DNA of 64,000 bases, taken from assembly GCF_002174455.2 (NCBI RefSeq), contig NZ_CP147246.1:2919001-2983000 (forward strand), read 5' to 3'. Made by a program: the position numbers and the translations under genes. Below, piece after piece: positions 45,841-54,308 of this stretch. The notes under the pieces are model-generated. The model was not told the origin of the DNA, did no database searches, and saw nothing but the letters and a program-made list of their open reading frames with translations. This DNA comes from Enterococcus sp. 9D6_DIV0238 (GTDB lineage Bacteria; Bacillota; Bacilli; Lactobacillales; Enterococcaceae). Within the stretch, counting starts at the first letter, position 1, and every line of letters starts with the position of its first letter.

Positions 45841-46521
45841 ATGCGAAATGAAATGATGCATCGACCAGTTGTCAAAAAGGAACTTGTCGATTTTATGCGA
45901 GATAAACAAAAGAAAATCGAAGGTGAATTAGGTGTGATCGAAGAAGAAGCTCACGAAGCTGGAGTTCCGGTCATTCCTCATGAAACAGTGGTTTTTTTAC
46001 AATTTTTCTTAGATCAAATGAAGCCTAAAAATATTTTGGAAATTGGGACTGCGATCGGTTTTTCTTCTAGTTTGATGGCACAATATGTCGGGGAAGAAGG
46101 GCATGTCACGACGATCGATCGATTTGATGTCATGATCAGAAAAGCGAAAGCTACTTATAAACGCTTAGGTTTAGAGGAGAAAGTGACTCTACTTGAAGGA
46201 CAAGCTGCTGAAATTTTACCTACATTAACTGGTCCATATGATTTTATTTTTATGGATAGTGCAAAATCAAAGTACATTGAGTTTTTACCTGAATGTTTAC
46301 GTTTATTACGTGTTGGTGGTGTTTTAATGGTGGATGACGTGTTTCAGGCAGGAACGATCTTAGATCCAATCGAAGAGATCCCCCGCAGCCAGCGGACGAT
46401 CCACAGAAAGCTAAATCAATTTTTAGATACTGTGATGACTCATCCAGATTTGACTTCAACTCTGTTACCGTTAGGTGATGGTGTGATCATGATCACTAAA
46501 AATAAAGAGCTAACTGAATAA
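45841..46521 (+). CDS. trmR: O-methyltransferase, TrmR-like tRNA 5-hydroxyuridine methyltransferase
   Basis: A 226-residue class I methyltransferase with motif I ILEIGTAIGFSSSLMAQ (about 66-82), FIFMDSAKSKY (about 136) and the ending LPLGDGVIMITK. The overall pattern matches YrrM/TrmR, which methylates 5-hydroxyuridine at tRNA position 34. The start at 45841 follows AAAGGAG; an in-frame ATG at 45787 lies in the terminator. A related O-methyltransferase is at 17756-18421. The TrmR name is inferred from similarity of these motifs. Confidence 0.8.
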   Translation: MRNEMMHRPVVKKELVDFMRDKQKKIEGELGVIEEEAHEAGVPVIPHETVVFLQFFLDQMKPKNILEIGTAIGFSSSLMAQYVGEEGHVTTIDRFDVMIRKAKATYKRLGLEEKVTLLEGQAAEILPTLTGPYDFIFMDSAKSKYIEFLPECLRLLRVGGVLMVDDVFQAGTILDPIEEIPRSQRTIHRKLNQFLDTVMTHPDLTSTLLPLGDGVIMITKNKELTE

Positions 46522-46528
46522 TTCATCT

Positions 46529-46566
46529 ACTCAGATCAAAATAGCATCATTTGGTCTGAGTTTTTC
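46529..46566 (+). terminator. Terminator after trmR-like gene
   Basis: ACTCAGATCAAA pairs with TTTGGTCTGAGT, followed by TTTT. Confidence 0.82.
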
Positions 46567-46600
46567 TACATCCACAATCAAACAATAGGAGGAGAGAGGA

Positions 46601-47578
46601 ATGAAAGCGGTTGTCATTTATGAAGCAGGAGGACCTGAAAATTTAGTTTATGAAACTGTTCCAACGCCAACACTTAAAGAAGGTTGGTCATTGATCAAGG
46701 TGATGGGGTTTGGCATCAATCATTCAGAAATTTTTACAAGAGAAGGAAAGTCTCCTTCAGTCAAGTTCCCTCGCATTTTAGGTATTGAATGTGTGGGTAT
46801 GATCGAAGAAACAACAGATCCAGTTAAGTTGCCGCTAGGGCAAAAAGTCGTTTCGATTATGGGAGAAATGGGACGAGACTACGATGGCAGTTATGCGGAA
46901 TATGCGCTATTACCAAATGAACAGATTTATCCAGTCTGTACTAAGCTTTCTTGGGAAACCTTAGCAACGATCCCAGAAACCTATTACACAGCATTTGGCT
47001 CTATGCAAAATTTAAATATACAGCCAACAGATAAGGTGCTCGTAAGAGGTGCAACAAGCGGAGTAGGCAATGCATTTCTTAAATTACTCAAAGGAAAATA
47101 TCCTAAAATCGTGGTAGACGGGACCAGCAGACAGATGGATAAACAAACGAAATTGCTCGCAGCAGGTTTTGATCATGTGATCGAAGATCGAAATGGGTAT
47201 TTACAAACAGCTAATTCTTACGACAAAATTTTAGAATTGATTGGTCCGGCAACGATCAAAGATAGTTTTAACTATCTTAACGAAGGCGGTATTTTATGCA
47301 GCACTGGTCAGTTAGGAGGAAAGTGGTTCCTTGAAAACTTTGATCCGATCATTGATCTGAAAAGGAACAGCTACTTAACAAGCTTTTATTCTGGGAATGT
47401 CGATAGTGAAAAATTAACTCAATTATTGACTTATATAGATAAAAATAAGATAAACATCAAACCAGAAAAAATTTTTCAACTCAAAGAATTATCAAAAGCA
47501 CATGAATATTTACAAAGCAGCGGTAGCTTTGGGAAAGTGATTATCTTAAATGAAGGAATCGAAATTGAAGAAAAATGA
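46601..47578 (+). CDS. Zinc-binding-type alcohol dehydrogenase / quinone oxidoreductase
   Basis: A 325-residue MDR-superfamily NADPH oxidoreductase. The GroES-like N-terminal half (MKAVVIYEAGGPENLVYETV) is followed by a Rossmann domain with RGATSGVGNAFLKLL (about 146-160). The zinc-ligand cysteines of true alcohol dehydrogenases are absent, pointing to a quinone-reductase-like subgroup. RBS AGGAGGAGAG. Its end overlaps the next gene by 29 nt. Confidence 0.88.
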   Translation: MKAVVIYEAGGPENLVYETVPTPTLKEGWSLIKVMGFGINHSEIFTREGKSPSVKFPRILGIECVGMIEETTDPVKLPLGQKVVSIMGEMGRDYDGSYAEYALLPNEQIYPVCTKLSWETLATIPETYYTAFGSMQNLNIQPTDKVLVRGATSGVGNAFLKLLKGKYPKIVVDGTSRQMDKQTKLLAAGFDHVIEDRNGYLQTANSYDKILELIGPATIKDSFNYLNEGGILCSTGQLGGKWFLENFDPIIDLKRNSYLTSFYSGNVDSEKLTQLLTYIDKNKINIKPEKIFQLKELSKAHEYLQSSGSFGKVIILNEGIEIEEK

Positions 47579-48194
47579 TGAACAAAAAATAAAAATATTG
47601 AATAATTTAGTGGCTCATTACGGATATCAGTATTGGTGGGAACAGGAAAATCGAATCGCTGACTGGGTATCGATGATTTTGATCCAGCAAACAACTGAAA
47701 AAAATGCGAATAAAGCATTAGATAATCTGACACCTCATCTTACTGTGGAGTCTCTACTGATGATCGATCTAGACACGTTGCAGGAATTGATTCGTCCAGC
47801 AGGCTTTTACAAACAAAAAAGCAGCTATATCAAGGCGTTGATCGAGTGGTTTGCTTCACATGATGCTGATCTTGACAAATTTCGTTCTTATCCGACAGAT
47901 ATACTTAGAAAAGAACTTTTAGCAATCAAAGGTGTGGGAGGAGAAACCGCAGATGCGATGCTTTTATACATCTTTGAAAGAAATGTCTTTATTGCAGATC
48001 AATATGCTATGCGCTTGTTTGCCCGCTTTGGTTACGGTCCTTACAAAAATTATGAAGCGATGCGTAAAGAATTCAATCATTTGACTGAGCAAATTCCCCA
48101 TCAGCTATGTAAAGAATGGCATGCAGCAATTGATGTTCATGGAAAACAGTTCGCTAGAAATAAGAAGATGGATGAAAAATTCCTTTTAGCATAA
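47550..48194 (+). CDS. HhH-GPD DNA glycosylase-like protein without Fe-S cluster
   Basis: A 214-residue member of the endonuclease III superfamily. WVSMILIQQTTEKNANKAL (about 38-56) corresponds to the MILSQQT region and LAIKGVGGETADAML (about 128-142) to the helix-hairpin-helix. The catalytic Asp region IADQYAMRLFARFG is kept. The Lys of bifunctional glycosylases (KT in GVGRKTA) is Glu here, and the C-terminal four-Cys cluster loop is missing. It may be monofunctional or act on another lesion. It lies partly inside the preceding gene. Confidence 0.85.
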   Translation: MKESKLKKNDEQKIKILNNLVAHYGYQYWWEQENRIADWVSMILIQQTTEKNANKALDNLTPHLTVESLLMIDLDTLQELIRPAGFYKQKSSYIKALIEWFASHDADLDKFRSYPTDILRKELLAIKGVGGETADAMLLYIFERNVFIADQYAMRLFARFGYGPYKNYEAMRKEFNHLTEQIPHQLCKEWHAAIDVHGKQFARNKKMDEKFLLA

Positions 48195-48271
48195 AAAGAA
48201 GTTGTATCCTAGTATTTTAATGTTCATTTAAGTTTCAAGGCATATGCTCTTTTTGAACAGGAGGCATCGCA

Positions 48272-49129
48272 ATGAAGCAGAAGAGAACAGTTAAAAGCTG
48301 GATGATTCAACTTTTTTCAATGGCAACGATCATGTTGCTGTTCATTTTTTTAGGACAAAAAAGTCTGACAGTATTTGCTGATAAATCACTAGAAAATAAT
48401 CAGCCAATACCCATTCAAACACCAACGATCATGGTACCTGGAACTAACGGAACTGTGGATCGCTTTGATGGCTTGATCAAAGCTTTAAAAGTAAAGGAAC
48501 AGTCAGAAGTTTTAAAAGTAACAGTAGCAACTGATGGAACAACTTCTTTCAGTGGAAAACTTTCACCATCATCTGAGCATCCGATCATTGTGATTGCTTT
48601 TGAAGATAGTAGTGACGACACATTAGCTATTCAGGGTAAATGGTATCAACAAGCATTAACAGCTATTCAAAAGAAATATATCTTTAAGACCTATAATTAT
48701 TTGGGGCATTCCAATGGCGGATTGGTGATCACTTCCTATTTAGAAAACTTTATTTTAACAGAAGATCCTAAATTGAATAAGCTGATCACTTTAGGAACAC
48801 CGTATAATGGAACTTCTTATAAAAAAAATGATACAGTAACTAATGCTGGCGAAGTGAAGCAAGTTAGTCAGTTACTAAAGAGCTACGTCCAAAACCGTCA
48901 TGAGATTCCTTCAACGATCGCCATGTTGAACATTGCTGGAGAAATCGAAGATAGTGCCACAGATGGAACTGTTCCAGTTCAAAGTGTTTTTTCTGGAAGT
49001 ATGATCTACCAAGAAAATGTGTCTGACTACCAAGAATTATTGATTCAGGGAGAAAGGACTAAACATAGCGAGCTGGTTGAAAATGAAGAATTCATCAAAC
49101 AGCTACAAGCCTTCTTTTGGGAGACGTAA
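48272..49129 (+). CDS. DUF915-type alpha/beta hydrolase (cell-surface)
   Basis: A 285-residue hydrolase with an N-terminal membrane/signal segment (about 9-32) and the DUF915 fold. GHSNGGLV (about 147-154) holds the nucleophilic Ser, and TKHSELVEN near the C terminus the catalytic His. The oxyanion region MVPGTNGTVDRFDGL (about 52-66) is typical. RBS AGGAGG. It is a paralogue of the lipoprotein at 59732-60601. The substrate, probably an ester or lipid, is unknown. Confidence 0.85.
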   Translation: MKQKRTVKSWMIQLFSMATIMLLFIFLGQKSLTVFADKSLENNQPIPIQTPTIMVPGTNGTVDRFDGLIKALKVKEQSEVLKVTVATDGTTSFSGKLSPSSEHPIIVIAFEDSSDDTLAIQGKWYQQALTAIQKKYIFKTYNYLGHSNGGLVITSYLENFILTEDPKLNKLITLGTPYNGTSYKKNDTVTNAGEVKQVSQLLKSYVQNRHEIPSTIAMLNIAGEIEDSATDGTVPVQSVFSGSMIYQENVSDYQELLIQGERTKHSELVENEEFIKQLQAFFWET

Positions 49130-49132
49130 TGC

Positions 49133-49182
49133 AGTAGAAGTAGAAATGAAAAAACGTTCATTTCTACTTCTGCTGTTTTTTT
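49133..49182 (+). terminator. Terminator after the DUF915 gene
   Basis: AGTAGAAGTAGAAATGAA pairs with TTCATTTCTACTTCTGCT, followed by TTTTTTT. Confidence 0.85.
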
Positions 49183-49322
49183 ATTTAAGCCATGAAAAAT
49201 GTTTCATTACTTTATGTAAAAATCAATAGGATTCTATTTAAGCTCCCTTTTTGATGTTATTGAGAATGAAGCTTGTATATTCTCAAAGAGAAGCTTGAAA
49301 TATCAAAGATAAAATAACTAAA

Positions 49323-49365
49323 TTATAATAATTCTATTGACACAATTATTTCAAACTGATAGGCT
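49323..49365 (+). promoter_or_regulatory. ahpC promoter with PerR box
   Basis: TTGACA (49337-49342), 17-nt spacer, extended -10 TG-A-TAGGCT (49360-49365). TTATAATAATTCTAT (49323-49337) matches 13 of 15 positions of the PerR consensus TTATAATNATTATAA and touches the -35. Repression lifted by peroxide is expected. Confidence 0.75.
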
Positions 49366-49463
49366 AGGGTTGTAGGAAAAAAAGTTTGCTGAAGTCAGTT
49401 TGTCTTTTAATTTTATAAGAGTCGAGCTTTCATTCAGTACATAAAAATTAGGAGGAAAAATAA

Positions 49464-50027
49464 ATGAATTTAATCAACACAAAATTATTGGATTTTGAAT
49501 GCGACGCATACCAAGATGGAGACTTTATTAAAGTTAGTACAGCAGATGTTTTAGGCAAATGGAGCATTTTCTTCTTTTATCCAGCTGACTTTTCATTTGT
49601 TTGTCCAACAGAATTAGGGGATATGCAAGATCACTACGACCACTTAAAAGAGTTGAACTGTGAAGTCTATTCTGTATCAGAAGATAGCCACTTTGTCCAC
49701 AAAGCATGGGCAGATGCAACAGACACGATCGGCAAAATCAAATACCCGATGTTAGCTGATCCAAACGGTAAAATCGCTCGTTTCTTCGGTGTTTTAAATG
49801 AAGAGTTAGGTCAAGCATACCGCGGCACGTTCATCGTCAGCCCGGAAGGCGAAATCAAATCGTACGAAATCAACGATATGGGAATCGGCCGTAACGCAGA
49901 TGAATTAGTTCGTAAGCTGGAAGCTTCTCAATTTGTTGCTGAACACGGAGATAAAGTTTGTCCGGCAAATTGGAAACCAGGTGAAGAAACGATCGCGCCA
50001 AGCTTAGACTTAGTTGGTAAAATCTAA
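49464..50027 (+). CDS. ahpC: Alkyl hydroperoxide reductase subunit C (2-Cys peroxiredoxin)
   Basis: A 187-residue typical 2-Cys peroxiredoxin reducing H2O2 and organic peroxides. The peroxidatic Cys is in FSFVCPTELGD (about 47) and the resolving Cys in KVCPANWKPG (about 166). RBS AGGAGG. Codon use is noticeably richer in preferred codons than in neighbours, as expected for an abundant protein. ahpF follows after 88 nt containing a short repeat. Confidence 0.97.
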   Translation: MNLINTKLLDFECDAYQDGDFIKVSTADVLGKWSIFFFYPADFSFVCPTELGDMQDHYDHLKELNCEVYSVSEDSHFVHKAWADATDTIGKIKYPMLADPNGKIARFFGVLNEELGQAYRGTFIVSPEGEIKSYEINDMGIGRNADELVRKLEASQFVAEHGDKVCPANWKPGEETIAPSLDLVGKI

Positions 50028-50047
50028 TTTTTTAATAGTAAAACTTA

Positions 50048-50094
50048 GAGGCTGAGACAGAAGCGTACAAACTTCTGGTTCGGCTTCTTTTAAA
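50048..50094 (+). repeat. Short copy of the intergenic repeat (5' half)
   Basis: GAGGCTGAGACAGAAGCG and CTTCTGGTTCGGCTTC form a small stem between ahpC and ahpF. It resembles the 5' ends of the elements at 26240 and 30193 and could reduce expression of ahpF relative to ahpC. Confidence 0.5.
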
Positions 50095-50115
50095 AAAGGA
50101 GACAGAAGAAAATAT

Positions 50116-51798
50116 ATGAGTCAAGAAATTTATGATTTGATCGTTATTGGCGGAGGCTCTGCTGCTTTATCAGCTGGGATCTATGCTGGACGGGCGATGT
50201 TGGATACATTGATCATCGAAAAAGATAAAATCGGTGGACAAGTGACGACTACATCTGAAATCGTGAACTACCCAGCGATCAGAGCAACAACAGGTCCAGA
50301 ATTAATGGAAGATATGCGGTTACAAGCTTTAGATTTTGGTGTGGATTTTACAACAGATGAAATCATTGATGTTGATTTGAGTCAGACAGTTAAAACAGTA
50401 AAGTCTGCAACTAAAACCTATCAAGCATATGCAGTGATCATTGCTACAGGGGCTTCTGCACGTAAAATCGGTTTTCCTGGAGAAGTCGAATTTACTGGAC
50501 GTGGAATCGCTTATTGCTCAACCTGTGATGGTGAATTTTTCCAAGGACTAGACATTTTTGTTTTAGGCGGCGGTTATGCTGCGGCAGAAGAAGCTGTTTA
50601 TCTAACTCGTTATGGGAAATCAGTAACGATGATCATTCGTGAGCCTGATTTTACTTGTGCAAAGCTGACAGCTGAAGCAGCAAAACAACATCCTGATATC
50701 AAGATCGTTTATAATACCGAGGTAAAAGAGATCACAGGAGATGATTTTGTCCGTAAAGCGGTCTTTTTCAATAACGAAACAGGTGAGGAAACAACCTATG
50801 AAGCACCAGAAGGCAGCACATTCGGCATGTTTGTCTTTGCTGGAAACAAACCTAGCACAGAAATCTTTGAAGGCAAAGTCGAATTAGATCGCGGCTATGT
50901 GCCAACCAATGAAAATATGGAAACAAATGTACCAGGCGTTTATGCAGCCGGAGATCTTAGAATCAAAGAATTACGCCAAATCGTCACAGCTGTTGCAGAT
51001 GGTGCAATTGCAGCAACAAGTGCACAAAAATACGTGACAGAAGAAAAGACAAAAGCTGGTTTGCCAATCGTTAATGCACGTCTGGAAGCCCGTTTAGAAA
51101 AACAACGTGCTGAAAAGAAAGAAGTAAAACCTAAAGAGCAAAAGCCGGCAAAAACAAGTGGAAGCAGTACCTGGTTCCCAGATGCGATGAGAGAACAGCT
51201 TGGCGGAATCTTCGGCAAACTAACAAAAAACGTAACATTGCTGCAAGTTATGGACAGCAGTGCAGAAAAATCACTTGAATTGAATTCATTCTTAACAGAG
51301 TTCGCTTCACTAAGTGACAAGATTCTTTTAGAAACGATCCAAAAAGGCGAGAAAACTGATTTAGAAGAGCAATACGGCATTGATAAATTACCAAGTGTAG
51401 TTGTTTTAGATGATCAAGGAAAATATACCGGCATCAAGTTTAGCGGTATTCCAAGTGGTCATGAAGTCAACTCGATCGTGTTAGCTGTCTACAATGTAGG
51501 GAGCGAAGGTCAGCCGATAGAAGAACCGGTAGTTGCTAAAATAAAAGAATTGCCTAAGAAGAAAGTTCAAATTTTTGTCTCTTTGACTTGTCATTATTGC
51601 CCAGATGTCGTAGCTTCATGTCAGCGAATTGCGTCACTGAATCACGATGTCGAAGCAGAAATGATCGACATCGGTGTTTTCCCAGAACTAAAAGCAGAGA
51701 AAAAAATCATGAGTGTACCAGCAATGATCATTGATGATGAAGACATTGTTTTTGGATCTAAAAACATGGAAGAAATCATTGAGATTTTAGAAAAATAA
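50116..51798 (+). CDS. ahpF: AhpF-like reductase with inverted domain order (TIGR03143 type)
   Basis: 560 residues. The thioredoxin-reductase-like half comes first (residues about 1-310: FAD motif GGGSAALSAGIYAG, redox pair CSTC in AYCSTCDGEFF, NAD motif GGGYAAAEEA). A Lys/Glu-rich linker (about 320-350) follows, then two thioredoxin-like folds at the C terminus with the CxxC of SLTCHYCPDVV (about 495). In the enteric AhpF the thioredoxin folds are at the N terminus. This order fits the known AhpF-homologue family found beside a lone AhpC. It supplies electrons from NADH to AhpC. RBS AAAAGGAGAC. Confidence 0.93.
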   Translation: MSQEIYDLIVIGGGSAALSAGIYAGRAMLDTLIIEKDKIGGQVTTTSEIVNYPAIRATTGPELMEDMRLQALDFGVDFTTDEIIDVDLSQTVKTVKSATKTYQAYAVIIATGASARKIGFPGEVEFTGRGIAYCSTCDGEFFQGLDIFVLGGGYAAAEEAVYLTRYGKSVTMIIREPDFTCAKLTAEAAKQHPDIKIVYNTEVKEITGDDFVRKAVFFNNETGEETTYEAPEGSTFGMFVFAGNKPSTEIFEGKVELDRGYVPTNENMETNVPGVYAAGDLRIKELRQIVTAVADGAIAATSAQKYVTEEKTKAGLPIVNARLEARLEKQRAEKKEVKPKEQKPAKTSGSSTWFPDAMREQLGGIFGKLTKNVTLLQVMDSSAEKSLELNSFLTEFASLSDKILLETIQKGEKTDLEEQYGIDKLPSVVVLDDQGKYTGIKFSGIPSGHEVNSIVLAVYNVGSEGQPIEEPVVAKIKELPKKKVQIFVSLTCHYCPDVVASCQRIASLNHDVEAEMIDIGVFPELKAEKKIMSVPAMIIDDEDIVFGSKNMEEIIEILEK

Positions 51799-51804
51799 GC
51801 GAAC

Positions 51805-51840
51805 AAAAATGAGGCTTGCATTTTGCAAGCCTCTCTTTTA
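51805..51840. terminator. Bidirectional terminator between ahpF and the GDSL gene
   Basis: GAGGCTTGC (51811-51819) pairs with GCAAGCCTC (51824-51832), with T tracts in both directions. Confidence 0.87.
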
Positions 51841-52641
51841 TTTCGATAGTCCATATTTTTCATTTAGGTACTCTGAAAAAGGCCGTTCGATCGTCTGGAA
51901 AATCCGCTGAGCGATTTCTTCGTGCCCTTTAGTATTAGGATGCATATCCTTATCCAGTTCTTTTCTATCGATAATGTTCGGATACTTTTTGGGATCGATA
52001 GTATCCGTTTGAGTAGTCCATAGACCACGAATATTTGCGACTGGAACACCATATTTTGCTCCTACTTTAAAAAGAACGTCATCATAGCGCTGGGATAGTT
52101 TTTGATCGCGATTCCAAGTAGTCACTAAAACGATAAAAATGTGTTCAGCCTGCAACTCTGTAACGATATGAGAAATATTTGCTTCAAACTGAAGTAAGCT
52201 TTGATCATCTTTATAAGCTAAAATATCATTGGTACCATATTCGACCGTTACCAAATCTGGTTTTTGTTCCTTTATGTCTTCAATGCTGGATATTCCTAAG
52301 CCACTTGCTTTTTCGCCTGCTTTGAAAATACCTTTCTGATCGATGTTTATATCAAACTCTTCTGAAAGTTTAGTTGCTAAAACAGAAGTAAATTTCTCGT
52401 CTTCTTTTTCAACGATCCAGCCAGCACTCAAGCTATCGCCCATCGGAGCATATACAAGTTTTTCTGGTAGGCTTGTTGAAACTTCATTGGTAGTTGACGT
52501 TGACTCGTTTGTTTCAAATGTGCTTGACTCGGCAGCTTCCATCGTTTTTTCTTTTGCAGGATTTGCGGCAAAGAAAAAATAGAGGATAAATATAATGATA
52601 GGAACAGTCGCACCAGCCAATGCATAACTAATTTTTTTCAT
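51838..52641 (-). CDS. SGNH/GDSL hydrolase, membrane-anchored
   Basis: A 267-residue esterase/lipase-type protein outside the cell. N-terminal helix (about 5-24), a Ser/Thr/Glu-rich linker (about 30-58), then block I GDSLSAGW (about 70), block III EYGTNDI (about 133) and the Asp-x-x-His of block V, DMHPNTKGHEEI (about 238). All four SGNH catalytic positions are visible. The substrate is unknown; surface lipids or acetylated glycans are possible. RBS AGGATG is weak. Confidence 0.88.
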   Translation of the reverse strand: MKKISYALAGATVPIIIFILYFFFAANPAKEKTMEAAESSTFETNESTSTTNEVSTSLPEKLVYAPMGDSLSAGWIVEKEDEKFTSVLATKLSEEFDINIDQKGIFKAGEKASGLGISSIEDIKEQKPDLVTVEYGTNDILAYKDDQSLLQFEANISHIVTELQAEHIFIVLVTTWNRDQKLSQRYDDVLFKVGAKYGVPVANIRGLWTTQTDTIDPKKYPNIIDRKELDKDMHPNTKGHEEIAQRIFQTIERPFSEYLNEKYGLSK

Positions 52642-52678
52642 CTAGAACATCCTTTTTTTGTAGTAGTCTAGAGTATAC

Positions 52679-52727
52679 CAAAAAAAGACCGCTTCCTACA
52701 ACTTGAAAATCAAGTGAACGAAGCGGA
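52679..52727 (-). terminator. Terminator of the exonuclease gene (minus strand)
   Basis: On the minus strand CCGCTTCGTTCACTTGA pairs with TCAAGTTGTAGGAAGCGG, followed by TCTTTTTTT. Confidence 0.82.
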
Positions 52728-52737
52728 GAAAGCCGGA

Positions 52738-53271
52738 TTATTTGATTGTTACTAATTTTTTCAAGGGTTCTACACCGAAATGTTTTTCCTGATAAAGTAA
52801 GATTTCAGCACAGGCACGACTATCTTCAAGGGCGTCGTGGTGATTGTTCAATTGAATATTTAAGTTCTCACAAACAGTATTCAACTTGTGATTTGGCATT
52901 TCGGGAAAAAGTTTGCGGCTTGTTTTAACTGTACATAAGGATAAATAGTTCGGCTGATTTAATCCGTAATAATCTAAACAGCCAGCAAGAACACCACAGT
53001 CAAACGGAGCATTATGAGCAACAACTAAACTGTTTGGTTTGAAACAAGCTTGAATTTGCTGCCAAACATCTGGAAACTTGGGTGCATCAGCCACATCTTC
53101 TGGTTTGATTCCGTGGATTTGAATGTTTTTCCAGAAGAAATCTGTTTCTGGCTTGATCAGTGAATAATATTCATCAACGATCTTACTATTTTCTACTTTT
53201 ACTAAAGCGATGGAACAGGCACTATGTTTAGCATAGCTGGCTGTTTCAAAGTCTATGGAATAAAAGTTCAT
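52738..53271 (-). CDS. DEDDh-type 3'-5' exonuclease (DnaQ-like)
   Basis: A 177-residue exonuclease related to the epsilon subunit. ExoI FYSIDFETAS (Asp/Glu about 8-10), ExoII AHNAPFDCGVL (about 90) and ExoIII HHDALEDSRACAE (about 148) give the full DEDDh set. The start at 53271 is 9 nt after AAAGGG; the ATG 6 nt earlier is too close. It is a stand-alone enzyme of uncertain role (repair or RNA/DNA turnover). Confidence 0.9.
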   Translation of the reverse strand: MNFYSIDFETASYAKHSACSIALVKVENSKIVDEYYSLIKPETDFFWKNIQIHGIKPEDVADAPKFPDVWQQIQACFKPNSLVVAHNAPFDCGVLAGCLDYYGLNQPNYLSLCTVKTSRKLFPEMPNHKLNTVCENLNIQLNNHHDALEDSRACAEILLYQEKHFGVEPLKKLVTIK

Positions 53272-53389
53272 GGTCATTATCCCTTTCGATTAACAAAATT
53301 AATTCATACATGCAGTATATCAAAAGATTAGACAGATGGTAAGGCAAATTGAAAAATATTAATAAAAATGAAATAAAATTCGTTAAAGG

Positions 53390-54148
53390 CTATGAAAAAG
53401 CCAAATCGACTTCGACTGGACAATGATCACTACCTATAATATCAGTATGGATTTTTGCATCAGTCAATTGCTCTTTTAAGCCATCAGAAACAACAAAATA
53501 GTCGATTCTCCATCCAGCATTATTTTTCCGTGCATTGAAGCGATAACTCCACCAAGAATATACACCTTCTTGATCTGGATTGAAATAACGGTAAGTGTCA
53601 ATAAATCCACTGTCTAAAAGCTCAGTAAATTTCTGACGTTCTTCAGGTGTGAAGCCAGCATTTTTTTGATTCGTTTTCCAGTTTTTTAGATCGATATTTT
53701 GATGAGCTACATTTAAATCACCACATAAGATCACAGGTTTTTCTTTGCTTAATTCATTCAAATACGCACGAAAAGCATCTTCCCAAGTCATGCGATAATC
53801 CAAACGTTTCAATTCGTTTTGAGAATTAGGTGTATAGCACGTGATCATAAAAAATTCTGGATACTCTAATGTGATCAGCCGACCTTCCTGATCGTGTTCT
53901 TCAAGCCCCATACCGTAGCGAACGCTTAGCGCTTCTTTTTTCGCAAAAATCGCTGTGCCAGAGTAGCCTTTTTTTTCAGCATAATTCCAGTATTGATAAT
54001 AACCAGGAAGCTCCAAATCGATTTGACCTTCTTGTAATTTTGTTTCTTGTAAGCAGAAAAAGTCTGCATCTAATTCATTGAAGACGTCCATAAAATTTTT
54101 CTTCACAACAGCTCTCAAGCCGTTGACATTCCATGAGATACATTTCAT
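53390..54148 (-). CDS. exoA: Exodeoxyribonuclease III / AP endonuclease
   Basis: A 252-residue ExoA/XthA-type enzyme that cuts DNA at abasic sites. Metal- and phosphate-binding motifs: SWNVNGLRA (about 5-13), LQETKLQ (about 34), CGDLNVAHQNID (about 142-153), WRIDYFVVSDGL (about 217) and SDHCPVEVDLAF at the end. RBS AAGGTG. Normal length. It stands alone, convergent with no gene, next to the other nuclease. Confidence 0.95.
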   Translation of the reverse strand: MKCISWNVNGLRAVVKKNFMDVFNELDADFFCLQETKLQEGQIDLELPGYYQYWNYAEKKGYSGTAIFAKKEALSVRYGMGLEEHDQEGRLITLEYPEFFMITCYTPNSQNELKRLDYRMTWEDAFRAYLNELSKEKPVILCGDLNVAHQNIDLKNWKTNQKNAGFTPEERQKFTELLDSGFIDTYRYFNPDQEGVYSWWSYRFNARKNNAGWRIDYFVVSDGLKEQLTDAKIHTDIIGSDHCPVEVDLAFS

Positions 54149-54308
54149 CTTTACAGCACCTTTCTAGAGTAATGATTTGATAGTCTTAGTTTAACATAAA
54201 GAAGAGGAATATCGAGAGTTTAAAACTTTTTATATAAGGTATAAGTGGTGCTGTATTGAGAAAATATAGTATGATAGAGCTATCAATTAATGATTGTGAG
54301 GAAATCAG

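Noticed and set aside
51864..52625. Alternative minus- and plus-strand frames within the GDSL gene
   Set aside because: The SGNH motifs are all in the 267-residue frame; the others show no domain.
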